NCBI GenBank assembly: GCA_963727545.1
Contig: CAVSGS010000033.1
Location: 70,769 to 134,768, forward strand
DNA: 64,000 bases
From: Flexifilum sp963727545
Lineage (GTDB): Bacteria; Chloroflexota; Anaerolineae; Aggregatilineales; Phototrophicaceae
Direction: 5' to 3'
Within the stretch, counting starts at the first letter, position 1. Every line of letters begins with the position of its first letter. The notes under the pieces were generated by a model. It was not told the origin of the DNA and did not search any database. It was given only the letters and a program-made list of their open reading frames with translations. The position numbers were made by a program, and so were the translations under genes. This document shows positions 34,891-43,981 of this stretch, piece after piece.

Positions 34891-35697
34891 TTAGCCAATC
34901 CGCCCGCTGACGTAATCTTCGGTGCGCGGGTCTTGCGGACTCTGGAAGATGTCCTGCGTCGGCGCGTACTCGATCAACTCACCCGTCCGCCGCTCATCTG
35001 CCAGCATAAAGGCGGTCATCTCCGAGACGCGCAGCGCCTGCTGCATGTTGTGCGTGACCAGCACAATCGTATAGTGCTTGACCAATTCCTTCATCAGGTC
35101 TTCGATCTTCCGCGTCGAGATCGGGTCGAGCGCCGAGCACGGCTCGTCCATCAAGAGCACTTCCGGCTCGACCGCAATCGAGCGAGCGATGCACAAGCGC
35201 TGCTGCTGACCGCCAGAGAGCGCCGCCCCGGAGACGTCCAGCTTATCTTTCACTTCATCCCACAAAGCCGCCGAACGCAGCGAGCGCTCGACCACTTCGT
35301 CGAAATTCACGTTTTTGGGCGTCCCGCGATTCAGCTTGAACCCGGCGATCACGTTGTCGTAAACCGACATCATCGGGAATGGATTCGGTTTCTGGAACAC
35401 CATCCCAATCCGGCGGCGAATCCGCACCGGATCGACCTGCGGCATGTAGATATTCTCGTCGTTGAGCAGCACTTCGCCGGTCACGTAAGCGTCTTTGACC
35501 ACTTCGTGCATCCGGTTGAGGCAGCGCAGCACCGTCGATTTGCCACAGCCGGACGGTCCGATAATCGCCGTGATCGTGTTGGGCTTGAAACGGATCGACA
35601 CGTCGGAAACCGCGTGTGCCTTACCGTAATAGACGTTGAGATCGCGTACTTCGAGTGCGCTTCCCTGTTGGAGCGCCATCATCGCATTAGCGGACAT
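34891..35697 (-). CDS. pstB: Phosphate ABC transporter ATPase PstB
   Basis: 268 residues. Walker A GPSGCGKST near residue 46, signature LSGGQQQRLCIARSIA near 150 and Walker B VLLMDEPCSALDP near 170, with the PstB-specific MVFQKPNPFPMMSVYDNV Q-loop. ATG at 35697 overlaps the end of pstA by 11 bases and has GAGGAA upstream. Supplies ATP energy for high-affinity phosphate uptake. No phoU follows, unlike many pst operons. Confidence 0.96.
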   Translation of the reverse strand: MSANAMMALQQGSALEVRDLNVYYGKAHAVSDVSIRFKPNTITAIIGPSGCGKSTVLRCLNRMHEVVKDAYVTGEVLLNDENIYMPQVDPVRIRRRIGMVFQKPNPFPMMSVYDNVIAGFKLNRGTPKNVNFDEVVERSLRSAALWDEVKDKLDVSGAALSGGQQQRLCIARSIAVEPEVLLMDEPCSALDPISTRKIEDLMKELVKHYTIVLVTHNMQQALRVSEMTAFMLADERRTGELIEYAPTQDIFQSPQDPRTEDYVSGRIG

Positions 35698-36607
35698 AAC
35701 GGAGTTTCCTCGTCGTGTAACGGACACCCAAGCTGAACAGCGCGACGACCATCACGAGGACCAGCGTCGCCGCCCATGCCTTTTCGTGCCAGTCGGGATA
35801 CGGAGACAAAGCGTAGTTGTAGATTTGCAGTGGGATGGCACCCATCGGTTTGGACAGGTCGTAGTTGATGAACTGGTTGCCGAGGGCGGTCAGCAGCAGC
35901 GGCGCGGTTTCACCCGCTGCCCGCGCGACGCCGAGCACGACGCCCGTGAAAATCCCCGGCAGCACCGTCGGAATAACGACGAACACAATCACGCGCCAGC
36001 GCGGTACGCCCAGCGCCAGCCCCGCCTCACGGAGCGAGTTGGGCACGAGCCGCAAAATTTCCTCGACGCTGCGCCCGATGATCGGCACCATGACGAACGC
36101 CAGCGCAATCGAGCCTGCCAACCCGGAGAAGCTGCCCAACGAGCGCACGACCAGCGCCCAGACGAACACGCCGATGACGATTGACGGCAGCGAAGCGAGA
36201 ATCTCCAGCGAGAAGCGGATCACGCTGTTGAGTTTGCCGCCGCCGTACTCCGCCATGTAGACACCGGTGCCGACGCCCAGCGGCACCGCGATCAGCGCGC
36301 CGACCGCGAGCATTTCCAGCGATCCCATAATCGCTTGCGCGATACCGCCGCCCTCTTGTCCCAGCGGCTTGGGGATGTCGACGAAGAAAGCGAGGTCAAT
36401 CCCGCTAATCCCCTGCAAGGTGATATAGCCGACGATCAAAAACAGGATGACCACCGAGATCAGCGTCAGCGATCCAAGCAAGCCCGCCATGAACACGCGC
36501 GTGAACCGGCGGCGCAAGTAGAGGGCTTCCTCTACGCTCAAGAACGCGCGCCGCCGCTCGGCGACGGTCAGCAGTCCACTGGCAACTTCTATCCGTGATT
36601 GTTCCAC
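35687..36607 (-). CDS. pstA: Phosphate ABC transporter permease PstA
   Basis: 306 residues with six membrane spans and the binding-protein-dependent transport loop (SLREAGLALGVPRWRVIVFVVIP). GISGIDLAFFVDIPKPLGQEGGGIAQAIMGS-type region is present in its normal place. Start is GTG at 36607 with AAAGGGAC upstream. Second permease of the Pst system. Confidence 0.95.
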   Translation of the reverse strand: MEQSRIEVASGLLTVAERRRAFLSVEEALYLRRRFTRVFMAGLLGSLTLISVVILFLIVGYITLQGISGIDLAFFVDIPKPLGQEGGGIAQAIMGSLEMLAVGALIAVPLGVGTGVYMAEYGGGKLNSVIRFSLEILASLPSIVIGVFVWALVVRSLGSFSGLAGSIALAFVMVPIIGRSVEEILRLVPNSLREAGLALGVPRWRVIVFVVIPTVLPGIFTGVVLGVARAAGETAPLLLTALGNQFINYDLSKPMGAIPLQIYNYALSPYPDWHEKAWAATLVLVMVVALFSLGVRYTTRKLRYVR

Positions 36608-36634
36608 AACGTCCCTTTCATCTGCTCAACCTGC

Positions 36635-37597
36635 TTACTGAGCCTGCGCCCCACCGGGGAGGCGGTTCATACGACTCACCATGACGCGAGCCAAAATATT
36701 GAACAGAGCCGAAATCAACAGCAGCACCAAACCTAGCTCGACAATCGCGCTGAAATACATCTCCGAGTCCGCCTCCGCGAATTGGTTGGCAATCGCGCTG
36801 GCAATCGTATAACCCGGCGTAAACAGCGAAGCCGAAATCTCCTGCGAACTGTTGCCGATCACCATCGTGACCGCCATCGTCTCGCCGATAGCCCGCGCCA
36901 GACCCAGCATCGCCCCACCAACGATGCCCGCCCACGCATACGGCAGGACGGCTTTACGCAGCATTTCCCAGTCCGTAGCACCCAGTGCCAACATGCCTTC
37001 TTTTTGCAGTCGCGGGACTTGCGAGATGATCTCGCGGGAAATCGCCATGATGGTCGGCAAAATCATGATCGCCAGAATGACACTGGCGGTCAGCAGGTCT
37101 TGACCAATCGTCGGTCCTTTGAATAACTCACCGATGATCGGGATGGGACCGACCACGTTGCGCAGGAACGGATCGACCGTGCTGCGCATGAACGGCGCCA
37201 GCACGAACAGCCCCCACAAGCCAAAACCGACGCTGGGAATGGCAACCAGCAGCTCGATGATGAAGGAAAGGATGCTGCCGATCGTCTTGGGGGCGTACTC
37301 GGAAATAAAAAGCGCGCCGCCCACTGCAAACGGCGTCGCCAGCAGCAGCGCGAGTAAGGACGTGACGATCGTCCCGAAAATGTACGGCGCCGCGCCGAAA
37401 TTCTCGAATACGGGATCCCATTCCGAAGTGTAGAGGAAGCTGAAACCGAACTGTGCAATTGCCTCGCGCGAGTCCAGAAACAACAGTACCACCACGCCAA
37501 CCAGCAGCAGGATCATGCTGATCGCTGTGAGTCGGACCAAGTTCTTGAACAAGACCTCGCCGCGCTGCGATACTTCTTCCGTCGTGCGAACCGCCAT
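36635..37597 (-). CDS. pstC: Phosphate ABC transporter permease PstC
   Basis: 320 residues, six spans, with the PstC motifs FGAAPYIFGTIVTSLLAL, AIPSVGFGLWGL and QKEGMLALGATDWEMLRKAVLP (transport loop). ATG at 37597. Lies 27 bases before pstA and 97 bases after pstS, separated from the latter by a hairpin. Confidence 0.95.
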   Translation of the reverse strand: MAVRTTEEVSQRGEVLFKNLVRLTAISMILLLVGVVVLLFLDSREAIAQFGFSFLYTSEWDPVFENFGAAPYIFGTIVTSLLALLLATPFAVGGALFISEYAPKTIGSILSFIIELLVAIPSVGFGLWGLFVLAPFMRSTVDPFLRNVVGPIPIIGELFKGPTIGQDLLTASVILAIMILPTIMAISREIISQVPRLQKEGMLALGATDWEMLRKAVLPYAWAGIVGGAMLGLARAIGETMAVTMVIGNSSQEISASLFTPGYTIASAIANQFAEADSEMYFSAIVELGLVLLLISALFNILARVMVSRMNRLPGGAQAQ

Positions 37598-37628
37598 GTA
37601 GCTAATCCCCTGTGTTATTCAGCAGAAA

Positions 37629-37657
37629 AGGGGATACTCCAACCAGAGCATCCCCTC
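37629..37657 (-). terminator. Hairpin between pstS and pstC
   Basis: AGGGGAT and CTC pair with GAG and ATCCCCT around CAACCA, one mismatch inside, followed in the direction of transcription by CTTTTC. A partial terminator here would give more binding protein than permease, as is common for this operon type. Confidence 0.65.
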
Positions 37658-37694
37658 GACGAACTACGCTGAGCGAGTCCGTCGTATGTGCAGC

Positions 37695-38843
37695 TTACAT
37701 GCCTGCCGCAGACATGATGTCGGCGGGCAGCGCCGGAGCGCCGTCGATCATGATCTTCATGATTTGGGCTTCGTCCGCCTTGACCGCGGCTTCCGGCAGC
37801 GGCGAGTAGCCGAGGTCAGCGTGGTACGACTGACCATCATGCGTCGCCCACCACAGCATCCGGGTCAGCGCGGTCGCCGTCGCCGAGTCGGTCTGGTTCG
37901 GGCAGACCAGCAGCCACGTGAAGCCGGCGATCGGGTAAGTGTCATCGCCCACACCGTTGACGATCATGATGCGCTCATCTTCGGGGATTTCGACACCAGC
38001 AGCAGCGTTGGTGACCGAGGCGGTCGTCGCGCCGATGAAGTTGCCAGCCTGATTCTGGATCAGGGATTCGGGCAGACCGTTCTGCTCGGCGTAGGCAAGT
38101 TCGACGTAACCGAGCGCATACGGCACACCAGCAATCGCGCCAGCGATACCGGCATTACCCTTTTGACCGATACCGGTCGGCCACTTGACCGAAGTACCGG
38201 AACCAACGTTGGTCGCCCACTCTTCGTTGACTGCCTTGAGGTAGCTGGTGAAAATGTTGGTCGTGCCGGAGCCATCCGAACGGTGAACCACCGCAATCGG
38301 CTGATCCACGGCTTCGAGCTGCGGATTGTCGGCGACCAGCGCCGGGTCATTCCAAGTGGTGATTTGACCCAAGAAGATACCGGCGATGGTATCGGGCGTG
38401 AACTTGAGCACGTCGCCGCTATCCTGAAGTTCGGGGATATTGTAGGTCACGACCACGCCACCGAGCGCCGTCGCGATGTGCAGGATGTCAGCGCCGCACG
38501 TCTCTTTAGCTGCCGCCAGTTGGTCGTCGGTCATCGGACCATCGGAAGCACCGAAATCAGCCGTCTGGTCGGTGATCGCCTTGATACCACCACCGGAGCC
38601 GATACCCTGATAGTTCACTTCGACACCGGTCAGCGTCGCATAGTCGCTGAACCATGTCGTATAAAGAACCTGCGGAAACGTTGCGCCAGCGCCGGTCAGG
38701 CTCTGCGCTTCGCCTTCCATCGGACCGGTCACCAGTCCCGAACCGGGAATAGCTTCGGGGGTAGCATCTTGTGCGAACGCGAAGCTGACGCTAAGGGCGA
38801 GGGCGGAAACCACGCCGAGGATCAAGAGCAAACGCTTATGCAT
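37695..38843 (-). CDS. pstS: Phosphate-binding protein PstS
   Basis: 382 residues with signal peptide MHKRLLLILGVVSALALSVS ending near AFAQ. Phosphate-pocket motifs: LTGAGATFPQVLYTTWF, GSGGGIKAITDQTADFGASD and VHRSDGSGTTNIFTSYL. The ATG at 38843 has GGAG six bases upstream. First gene of pstSCAB; the upstream region has phased TTAACA boxes and a candidate -10. No lipobox cysteine, so it may be tethered by other means or free. Confidence 0.95.
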   Translation of the reverse strand: MHKRLLLILGVVSALALSVSFAFAQDATPEAIPGSGLVTGPMEGEAQSLTGAGATFPQVLYTTWFSDYATLTGVEVNYQGIGSGGGIKAITDQTADFGASDGPMTDDQLAAAKETCGADILHIATALGGVVVTYNIPELQDSGDVLKFTPDTIAGIFLGQITTWNDPALVADNPQLEAVDQPIAVVHRSDGSGTTNIFTSYLKAVNEEWATNVGSGTSVKWPTGIGQKGNAGIAGAIAGVPYALGYVELAYAEQNGLPESLIQNQAGNFIGATTASVTNAAAGVEIPEDERIMIVNGVGDDTYPIAGFTWLLVCPNQTDSATATALTRMLWWATHDGQSYHADLGYSPLPEAAVKADEAQIMKIMIDGAPALPADIMSAAGM

Positions 38844-38921
38844 TCTGTTCTCCATTTGCAAAACAGGTAGAAAGTCCATTCTGGAAAGAGCGCTCTAACG
38901 CGCCTTAATCTAGCTGCGGTT

Positions 38922-38948
38922 TGTTAAGAAATGTGGGCAGTTTGTTAA
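38922..38948 (-). promoter_or_regulatory. Candidate Pho box upstream of pstS
   Basis: On the coding strand TTAACA occurs at 38948-38943 and again at 38927-38922, 21 bases apart, with a weaker CCCACA midway, giving three roughly 11-bp-phased half-sites. A -10-like TAGATT follows 9 bases after the last box. This resembles the TTAACA-type PhoP boxes of Firmicutes. A palindrome AGAGCGCTCT lies just downstream (38887-38896). The rest of the gap to 39252 shows no gene. Confidence 0.55.
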
Positions 38949-39252
38949 AGGCATGAAGTGGGCAATCATTAAGATTTTGCCAAGACCTCGCGGCGAGATG
39001 AACCGCACCGATCGAGCCAGCCGCCGACCGCTGCGACTAAAAATTGGAACGGGGGTCATGAAACGGTAGAATAATTCCGTACTTTATTGTTGAAACCCGT
39101 TTTCTGGCGAATCATCCCGCGTTCATCGGGATGTTCGCGTTCCCGGCGGTCCGTACTGCCTCTTCACCTAGCCGTAGAAATTTGTCGCTCGCGCCTACTG
39201 CGACACCTAGGAGGGTTTCGATTCGCAGCAGTTAATTACGAAAGGAATTTAC

Positions 39253-40785
39253 ATGAAACACAATCGGTTATTGCTTATTCTGCTTGCAGCGCTCACCCTG
39301 CTCGTGACCGGGCAGGTCTTGGCGCAGGACGCCACCGCCGAGCCGAAAGCCGGCGGCACGCTCCGCGCCGCGTGGGACGCCGAGTGGGTCAGCCTCGACC
39401 CGCACATCAGCAGCGCCGGGTCGAGCTTCGCTGTACTTGCCAACGTCGTCGAGGCGCTCACCAACTACGACAACAACATGCAGTTGATCCCCGTGCTCGC
39501 TGAATCGTGGGAACAATCCGACGATGGGCTGACGTGGACGTTCCACCTGCGTCAAGGCGTCAAGTTTAGCAACGGCGATGACTTCACCTCGGCGGACGTG
39601 CTCTGGAACTTCCAGCGCATCTTCGATCCCGAAAGCGGCTCCAACGACGCCAGCAACTGCGGCGGCGACGGCGCGACGTTTGCCACGCCGGATGACTACA
39701 CCTTCACCGTCACCACCGTCGAGCCGAACGCGATCCTGCCGGTCAACGTCGCGGGCGCGTCAAGCTGCGGCATCATCTCGTCCAAGAGCGTCGGCGCGGA
39801 CGGACAGGTCGTCGTCCCCATCGGCACCGGTCCTTTCGTCATTCAGGACGTCACCGGCACCACCAACATGACGTTGGTCAAGAATCCCTACTACTGGCAA
39901 GCCGGTCTGCCCTATTTGGACGAAGTCGACATCAGCGTGATCCCGGAAAGCAGCTCGCGCGAAGCCGCCCTGCTCGGTGGCGAAGTCGATTGGATCATGA
40001 GTCCCGCGCCGCAGAGCTACGACGCGCTCAAGAGCAATCCTGACATCGTCGTCGGCGAAGCCCCGCAGCTTGCCTACCACTACATCGGTCTGAACCTCAA
40101 CCGCGAGCCGTTCAATCACGTCGAAGTTCGTCAGGCGATTGCCTACGCCATCGACCGCCAGCAGATTTGCGAGGCGGGCAACTTCGGGCTGTGCACGCCG
40201 ATTCAGGGACCGACGGCTCCCGGCAGCGCGTGGTATTTCCCCTACGCCCCCTATGACCGCGATCTCGACAAAGCCAAGCAGTTGCTCGCCCAAGCGGGTG
40301 TCGGCGATGGCTTCGACATGGAAATCATGGCGACCTCGACCTACGAAGACTCGGTTCGCGAGGCGCAGGTCGTTCAGCAAAATCTGGCGGATGTCGGCAT
40401 CAACGTGACCATCACGACGCCGGAGTTCGCCGAGTGGCTCGACCGCGAAGGCAGCGGCGATTTCGACTCGTTCAACCTCAGTTGGATCGCGCTGACCGAC
40501 GCCAACGACTATTTCTATGCGCAGCACCGTACCGGCGAAATCTTCAACTTCACCGGCTACAGCAATCCTGAGTTCGACAAGCTGGTTGACGAGGGTCGCC
40601 AGACCAGCGACTTCCAAGCCCGCTACGATATCTACCAGCAGGCGAACAAGATTCTGGTCGACGACGCGCCTTACGTCTACTTCTACAGCCCGTTGGGTTT
40701 GCGTGCCTATCAGTCTTACGTCATGGGCTACCCGACCCGTCCCGACCTTCAGAACGTCCTCTGGACGACGTGGCTGAACCAGTAG
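39253..40785 (+). CDS. ABC transporter substrate-binding protein, family 5 (peptide type)
   Basis: 510 residues with signal peptide MKHNRLLLILLAALTLLVTG ending VLAQ. The family-5 fold is clear: GGTLRAAWDAEWVSLDPH, LAESWEQSDDGLTWTFHLRQGVKF, FTSADVLWNFQRI and VRQAIAYAIDRQQI. Such proteins bind di/oligopeptides, nickel or other solutes. AAAGGA precedes the ATG. The two permeases follow, but no ATPase genes are in the window, so the set is incomplete here. Confidence 0.93.
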   Translation: MKHNRLLLILLAALTLLVTGQVLAQDATAEPKAGGTLRAAWDAEWVSLDPHISSAGSSFAVLANVVEALTNYDNNMQLIPVLAESWEQSDDGLTWTFHLRQGVKFSNGDDFTSADVLWNFQRIFDPESGSNDASNCGGDGATFATPDDYTFTVTTVEPNAILPVNVAGASSCGIISSKSVGADGQVVVPIGTGPFVIQDVTGTTNMTLVKNPYYWQAGLPYLDEVDISVIPESSSREAALLGGEVDWIMSPAPQSYDALKSNPDIVVGEAPQLAYHYIGLNLNREPFNHVEVRQAIAYAIDRQQICEAGNFGLCTPIQGPTAPGSAWYFPYAPYDRDLDKAKQLLAQAGVGDGFDMEIMATSTYEDSVREAQVVQQNLADVGINVTITTPEFAEWLDREGSGDFDSFNLSWIALTDANDYFYAQHRTGEIFNFTGYSNPEFDKLVDEGRQTSDFQARYDIYQQANKILVDDAPYVYFYSPLGLRAYQSYVMGYPTRPDLQNVLWTTWLNQ

Positions 40786-40803
40786 TAGCAGTCGGTTTTT
40801 CGT

Positions 40804-40831
40804 GTAGGGGCGCACAGCTGTGCGCCCCTAC
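40804..40831. repeat. Dispersed G/C palindrome, copy 6 (perfect 28 bp)
   Basis: Perfect arms GTAGGGGCGCACAG and CTGTGCGCCCCTAC with no loop, between the binding-protein and first permease genes. This is the most complete form of the repeat in the window. Confidence 0.85.
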
Positions 40832-40885
40832 GGATTTACAAATTCACAGCTAACAGCTAATCGCTAACTGCTTGAAAGCACTTCT

Positions 40886-41833
40886 ATGAACATCGGTTAC
40901 ATCTTGCAACGCTTGGCACTCGCCGTGCTGGTGATCTTGGGGGTGACCTTCGTCGTCTTCATGATCATCCACATCGTCCCCGGCGATCCGGCGCGCGTCG
41001 TGCTTGGCGCGTATGCGCCGGAGGAGAGTGTCGCCGCCGTCCGCGAGCGCTTGGGCTTGAATCGCCCCTTTCTTGAGCAGTACACGACGTGGCTCACCGA
41101 CGCCGTGCAGGGCGATTTCGGCAGCAGCTTGATCACCGCGCAGCCGGTCGGACCGCAGTTGCTTCAGCGTCTCGGTCCCACGGTTGAATTGAGCCTCGCC
41201 GCCCTGCTGCTCGGGCTGGTGATCGCCTTTCCCGTCGGCATCCTCTCGGCGGTGAAACCCGGCAGTGCCGTCGACCTGATCGCCTCGTTCCTCAGCCAGA
41301 TCGGGGTCGCCGTCCCCTCATTTTGGATGGGCATTCTCTTGGTGCTGCTCTTTTCGCTGACGTTGGGCTGGCTGCCGCCAAGCGGCTATACCGCCTTCGC
41401 CAAAGACCCGCTCGACTGGCTGCGCCACTTGATCCTGCCCGCTATCACCGCCGGGATTGTCAGCGCGTCGATTTTGACGCGCTTCATCCGCAGCGCCATG
41501 CTTGAGGTCATGTACGCCAACTATATCCAAACCGCACGCTCGAAAGGCTTGGCGGAGCGGGTTGTCATCAGCCGCCACGCGCTCCGCAACGCGCTGATCA
41601 GCATCGTCACCATCATCGGCTTGCAGATGACGGCTTTGCTCAGCGGCGTCGTCATCATCGAGGTCGTTTTCGGCTGGCCCGGCTTGGGTCGCCTCGCCCT
41701 CGACGCTGTGCTCGACCGCGACTATCCGCTGCTGCAAGGCGCGGTCATGGTCGTCGCCATCATGGTGACGCTGGTCAATTTGATCGTCGATTTGCTCTAC
41801 TTTTTCCTCGATCCGCGCATCGAGTACGCCTAA
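40886..41833 (+). CDS. Peptide-type ABC permease, DppB-like
   Basis: 315 residues with about six spans and the DppB/OppB signatures: GYILQRLALAVLVILGVTFVVF at the N-terminus, HIVPGDPARVVLG, the loop QTARSKGLAERVVISRHALRNAL and VVIIEVVFGWPGLGRL. Second gene of the importer. The protein ends in FFLDPRIEYA, also typical. Confidence 0.94.
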   Translation: MNIGYILQRLALAVLVILGVTFVVFMIIHIVPGDPARVVLGAYAPEESVAAVRERLGLNRPFLEQYTTWLTDAVQGDFGSSLITAQPVGPQLLQRLGPTVELSLAALLLGLVIAFPVGILSAVKPGSAVDLIASFLSQIGVAVPSFWMGILLVLLFSLTLGWLPPSGYTAFAKDPLDWLRHLILPAITAGIVSASILTRFIRSAMLEVMYANYIQTARSKGLAERVVISRHALRNALISIVTIIGLQMTALLSGVVIIEVVFGWPGLGRLALDAVLDRDYPLLQGAVMVVAIMVTLVNLIVDLLYFFLDPRIEYA

Positions 41834-41865
41834 CATGACACCCTACGCTTATATCCATGCTGTAG

Positions 41866-41885
41866 GGGCACAGCGTGCTGTGCCC
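41866..41885. repeat. Dispersed G/C palindrome, copy 7
   Basis: Arms GGGCACAGC and GCTGTGCCC around GT, directly before the DppC-like gene. The ACA/TGT pairs replace the CGC/GCG pairs of other copies on both arms. Confidence 0.8.
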
Positions 41886-41898
41886 ATCCGAGTTGCTC

Positions 41899-42795
41899 AT
41901 GAGTAACGTCTCCGTCCCCAAACTCGACGTCCCGCAGCCCGTGCTCAATCGACCGCGCGGTATGTGGCACGACGTTTTTCGCCGCTTGCGCCGTCACCGC
42001 TTGGCGATGTTCGGTGCCACTATCCTCTTGATCACCGTCTTCTTGGCGATCTTCGGACCAAGCCTGCTGATCTACGATCCAACCACGATGGATTTCAGCG
42101 CCCGCTTCGCCCCACCCTCACCCAGCCACCTGTTCGGCACCGACGATTTCGGACGCGACATCTTCACCCGCATCGTTTACGGTTCGCGCGTCTCACTGGA
42201 AGTGGGGATCATCGCGGTCGGCATCGCCGCGACCGTCGGTTCGCTGTTGGGGATGTTCGCCGGTTACGGCAATCGCTGGCTCGACGAGATCATCATGCGC
42301 TCGATGGACGTGCTCTACGCTTTCCCGGCGATTCTGCTGGCGATTGCGATCATGGCGGCGCTCGGCAAGGGCGTCGGCAACGCCATGATTGCCATTGGCG
42401 TCGTCTACATCCCGATCTTTGCCCGCATCGCCCGTGGATCGGTCTTATCCGCCCGCAACGAGGATTACATCCTCGCAGCACGAGCGCTCGGCGCGGGTGA
42501 CGGACGCATCCTCTTTCGCCACATCCTGCCCAACATCCTCTCGCCGATCATCGTCGAGACGACGCTCAGCCTCGCCTTCGCCATCCTTGCCGAAGCCGCG
42601 TTGAGTTTCTTTGGCTTGGGCACGCAGCCGCCCGATCCCAGTTGGGGGCGAATGCTCTCTGAGGGGCGCAGCTATTTCCGCCAGTCGGCGTGGATGGGCA
42701 TCTTCCCCGGCGTGGCGATCATGTTGGTGGTCATGGGCTTCAACTTCCTCGGCGATGGGCTGCGCGACGCGCTCGATCCGCGTTTGCGCCGTTGA
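41899..42795 (+). CDS. Peptide-type ABC permease, DppC-like
   Basis: 298 residues. RRLRRHRLAMFGATILLITVF, PSHLFGTDDFGRDIFTRIVYG and LAARALGAGDGRILFRHILPN followed by AEAALSFFGLGTQPPDPSWG are classic DppC/OppC motifs. The ATG at 41899 is chosen; an upstream GTG at 41875 lies inside the palindrome and has no ribosome-binding site. Partner of the preceding permease. Confidence 0.94.
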   Translation: MSNVSVPKLDVPQPVLNRPRGMWHDVFRRLRRHRLAMFGATILLITVFLAIFGPSLLIYDPTTMDFSARFAPPSPSHLFGTDDFGRDIFTRIVYGSRVSLEVGIIAVGIAATVGSLLGMFAGYGNRWLDEIIMRSMDVLYAFPAILLAIAIMAALGKGVGNAMIAIGVVYIPIFARIARGSVLSARNEDYILAARALGAGDGRILFRHILPNILSPIIVETTLSLAFAILAEAALSFFGLGTQPPDPSWGRMLSEGRSYFRQSAWMGIFPGVAIMLVVMGFNFLGDGLRDALDPRLRR

Positions 42796-42870
42796 TCAAG
42801 TGACTTGTTTCGATCTTTAATCATGCTGCGTTAGGCTAGGTCTCCTCGCCGCCAAAAGGAGCCTGATTTG

Positions 42871-43791
42871 ATGTCTCTCACGCCACTTGATCCGCCGCTG
42901 ATCGTTCATCATATGGGTGCCGTCGATCCGCCCATCGCTCGACCGAATACGCTCGAAACGATTCGCGCCGCGCTCGACCGTAACGCCGATTTCATCGAAA
43001 TCGATGCCAACGCGCTCGCGTCCGACGATTATCTCATTCTGCACGGACCGGACATTTCCGGCGAAACAACCGCCAGCGGGCTTCCGATCAACCTCACGCC
43101 TGCCGCAGCCGATACGATCTATTTCCAGCCCTTCAACGGCATCAGCTACCGCGTCCCGCGCTTGAGCGAGGTCGTCGCCCTGTTTGGCGCATACCCCACC
43201 CGAACTCAGCTTCAGATTGACTTCAAGAACGTCTATCCGCTGCCGAGCGACGAACCGCTCGAACGCTTCGCTCGCCTCGTCGCCCCGCTCGGTGAGCGCG
43301 TGCTCGTCAGCACCGGCGCTGATTGGCAGCTTCGTCGCCTGCACAAGATCGCCCCATCGCTGCGCATCGGCTTCGACCCCGACAATCACATCGCCTACCG
43401 TTCGGAAAGCTACCAGCCGTCCGCCAATCCGCTCGAAGTCGCGCCGCCCTATCGCAAGGGCGCTTACGGCTACTGGGACGATCACATGCTGGCGGGACAA
43501 GCGATCTGGACGAAAGCAACTTATCTCGAAGACCGTATCGAGTTGATCTTTGCCGCCGTCCCCGCCGTCGAGATCGCCTACGTGGACTATCGTTTCGTTC
43601 TCCAAGCTCACGCTGATGGCTTCAACGTCCCCCACAAGCTGCATGAACTCGGCATTCGCTGCGACGTCTGGACGCTCGACGTCAAGTCGCCCGCCGCCGG
43701 GGATACCGCCCGCGAACTCCGCGCGCTCGGCGTCGATCTGTTCACCAGCAACACGCCCGCCGCTCTGCGCCAAGCATTGGAACGAACATAA
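42871..43791 (+). CDS. Glycerophosphodiester phosphodiesterase-like protein
   Basis: 306 residues of the GDPD TIM-barrel family. The N-terminal HHMGAVDPPIARPNTLETI, then DFIEIDANAL and LILHGPD, correspond to the HRG..PENT, E-x-D and H-D catalytic motifs, though the first reads HHMG and the last HG, so the fit is imperfect. The C-terminal CDVWTLDVKS and GVDLFTSNTP match the W-T and D-x-x-x-T-D/N-x-P end motifs. AAAAGGAG precedes the ATG. The substrate may be a glycerophosphodiester or another phosphodiester. Confidence 0.75.
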   Translation: MSLTPLDPPLIVHHMGAVDPPIARPNTLETIRAALDRNADFIEIDANALASDDYLILHGPDISGETTASGLPINLTPAAADTIYFQPFNGISYRVPRLSEVVALFGAYPTRTQLQIDFKNVYPLPSDEPLERFARLVAPLGERVLVSTGADWQLRRLHKIAPSLRIGFDPDNHIAYRSESYQPSANPLEVAPPYRKGAYGYWDDHMLAGQAIWTKATYLEDRIELIFAAVPAVEIAYVDYRFVLQAHADGFNVPHKLHELGIRCDVWTLDVKSPAAGDTARELRALGVDLFTSNTPAALRQALERT

Positions 43792-43872
43792 AATTCGAGG
43801 AGGAATGGCGCGACCCGGTGCTATGAGCGAAGCAACAGCATAAGGTTTGTTTCTCCCTCGATCCGTGGTTTT

Positions 43873-43920
43873 CTCCCCTCTCTCCGCTTGCGTGGGAGAG
43901 AGGGGTCGGGGGTGAGGGGC
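43873..43920. repeat. C/G-rich hairpin repeat with GGGGGTGAGGGG tail, copy 1
   Basis: CCCCTCTCTCC pairs with GGGAGAGAGGGG around CGCTTGCGT, followed by TCGGGGGTGAGGGG. Two related elements, with the inner stem CCCTCCC/GGGAGGGG and the tail GGGGGTGGGGTC, occur at 58401 and 61853. Confidence 0.65.
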
Positions 43921-43930
43921 TAGGTTCGTA

Positions 43931-43951
43931 GGGGCGCACGGCGTGCGCCCC
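43931..43951. repeat. Dispersed G/C palindrome, copy 8
   Basis: Arms GGGGCGCAC and GTGCGCCCC around GGC, just after the hairpin repeat and before the zinc-ribbon protein gene. Confidence 0.8.
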
Positions 43952-43981
43952 TCTTGATTGCGTGGAAACTTCGACGAATGA

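Noticed and set aside
34510..35736. 408-codon open frame on the plus strand
   Set aside because: Antisense to pstB and the cyclotransferase gene; both sense genes have complete conserved motifs.
41875..41898. GTG start extending the DppC-like permease
   Set aside because: The codon lies within a dispersed palindrome, lacks a ribosome-binding site and adds unconserved residues.
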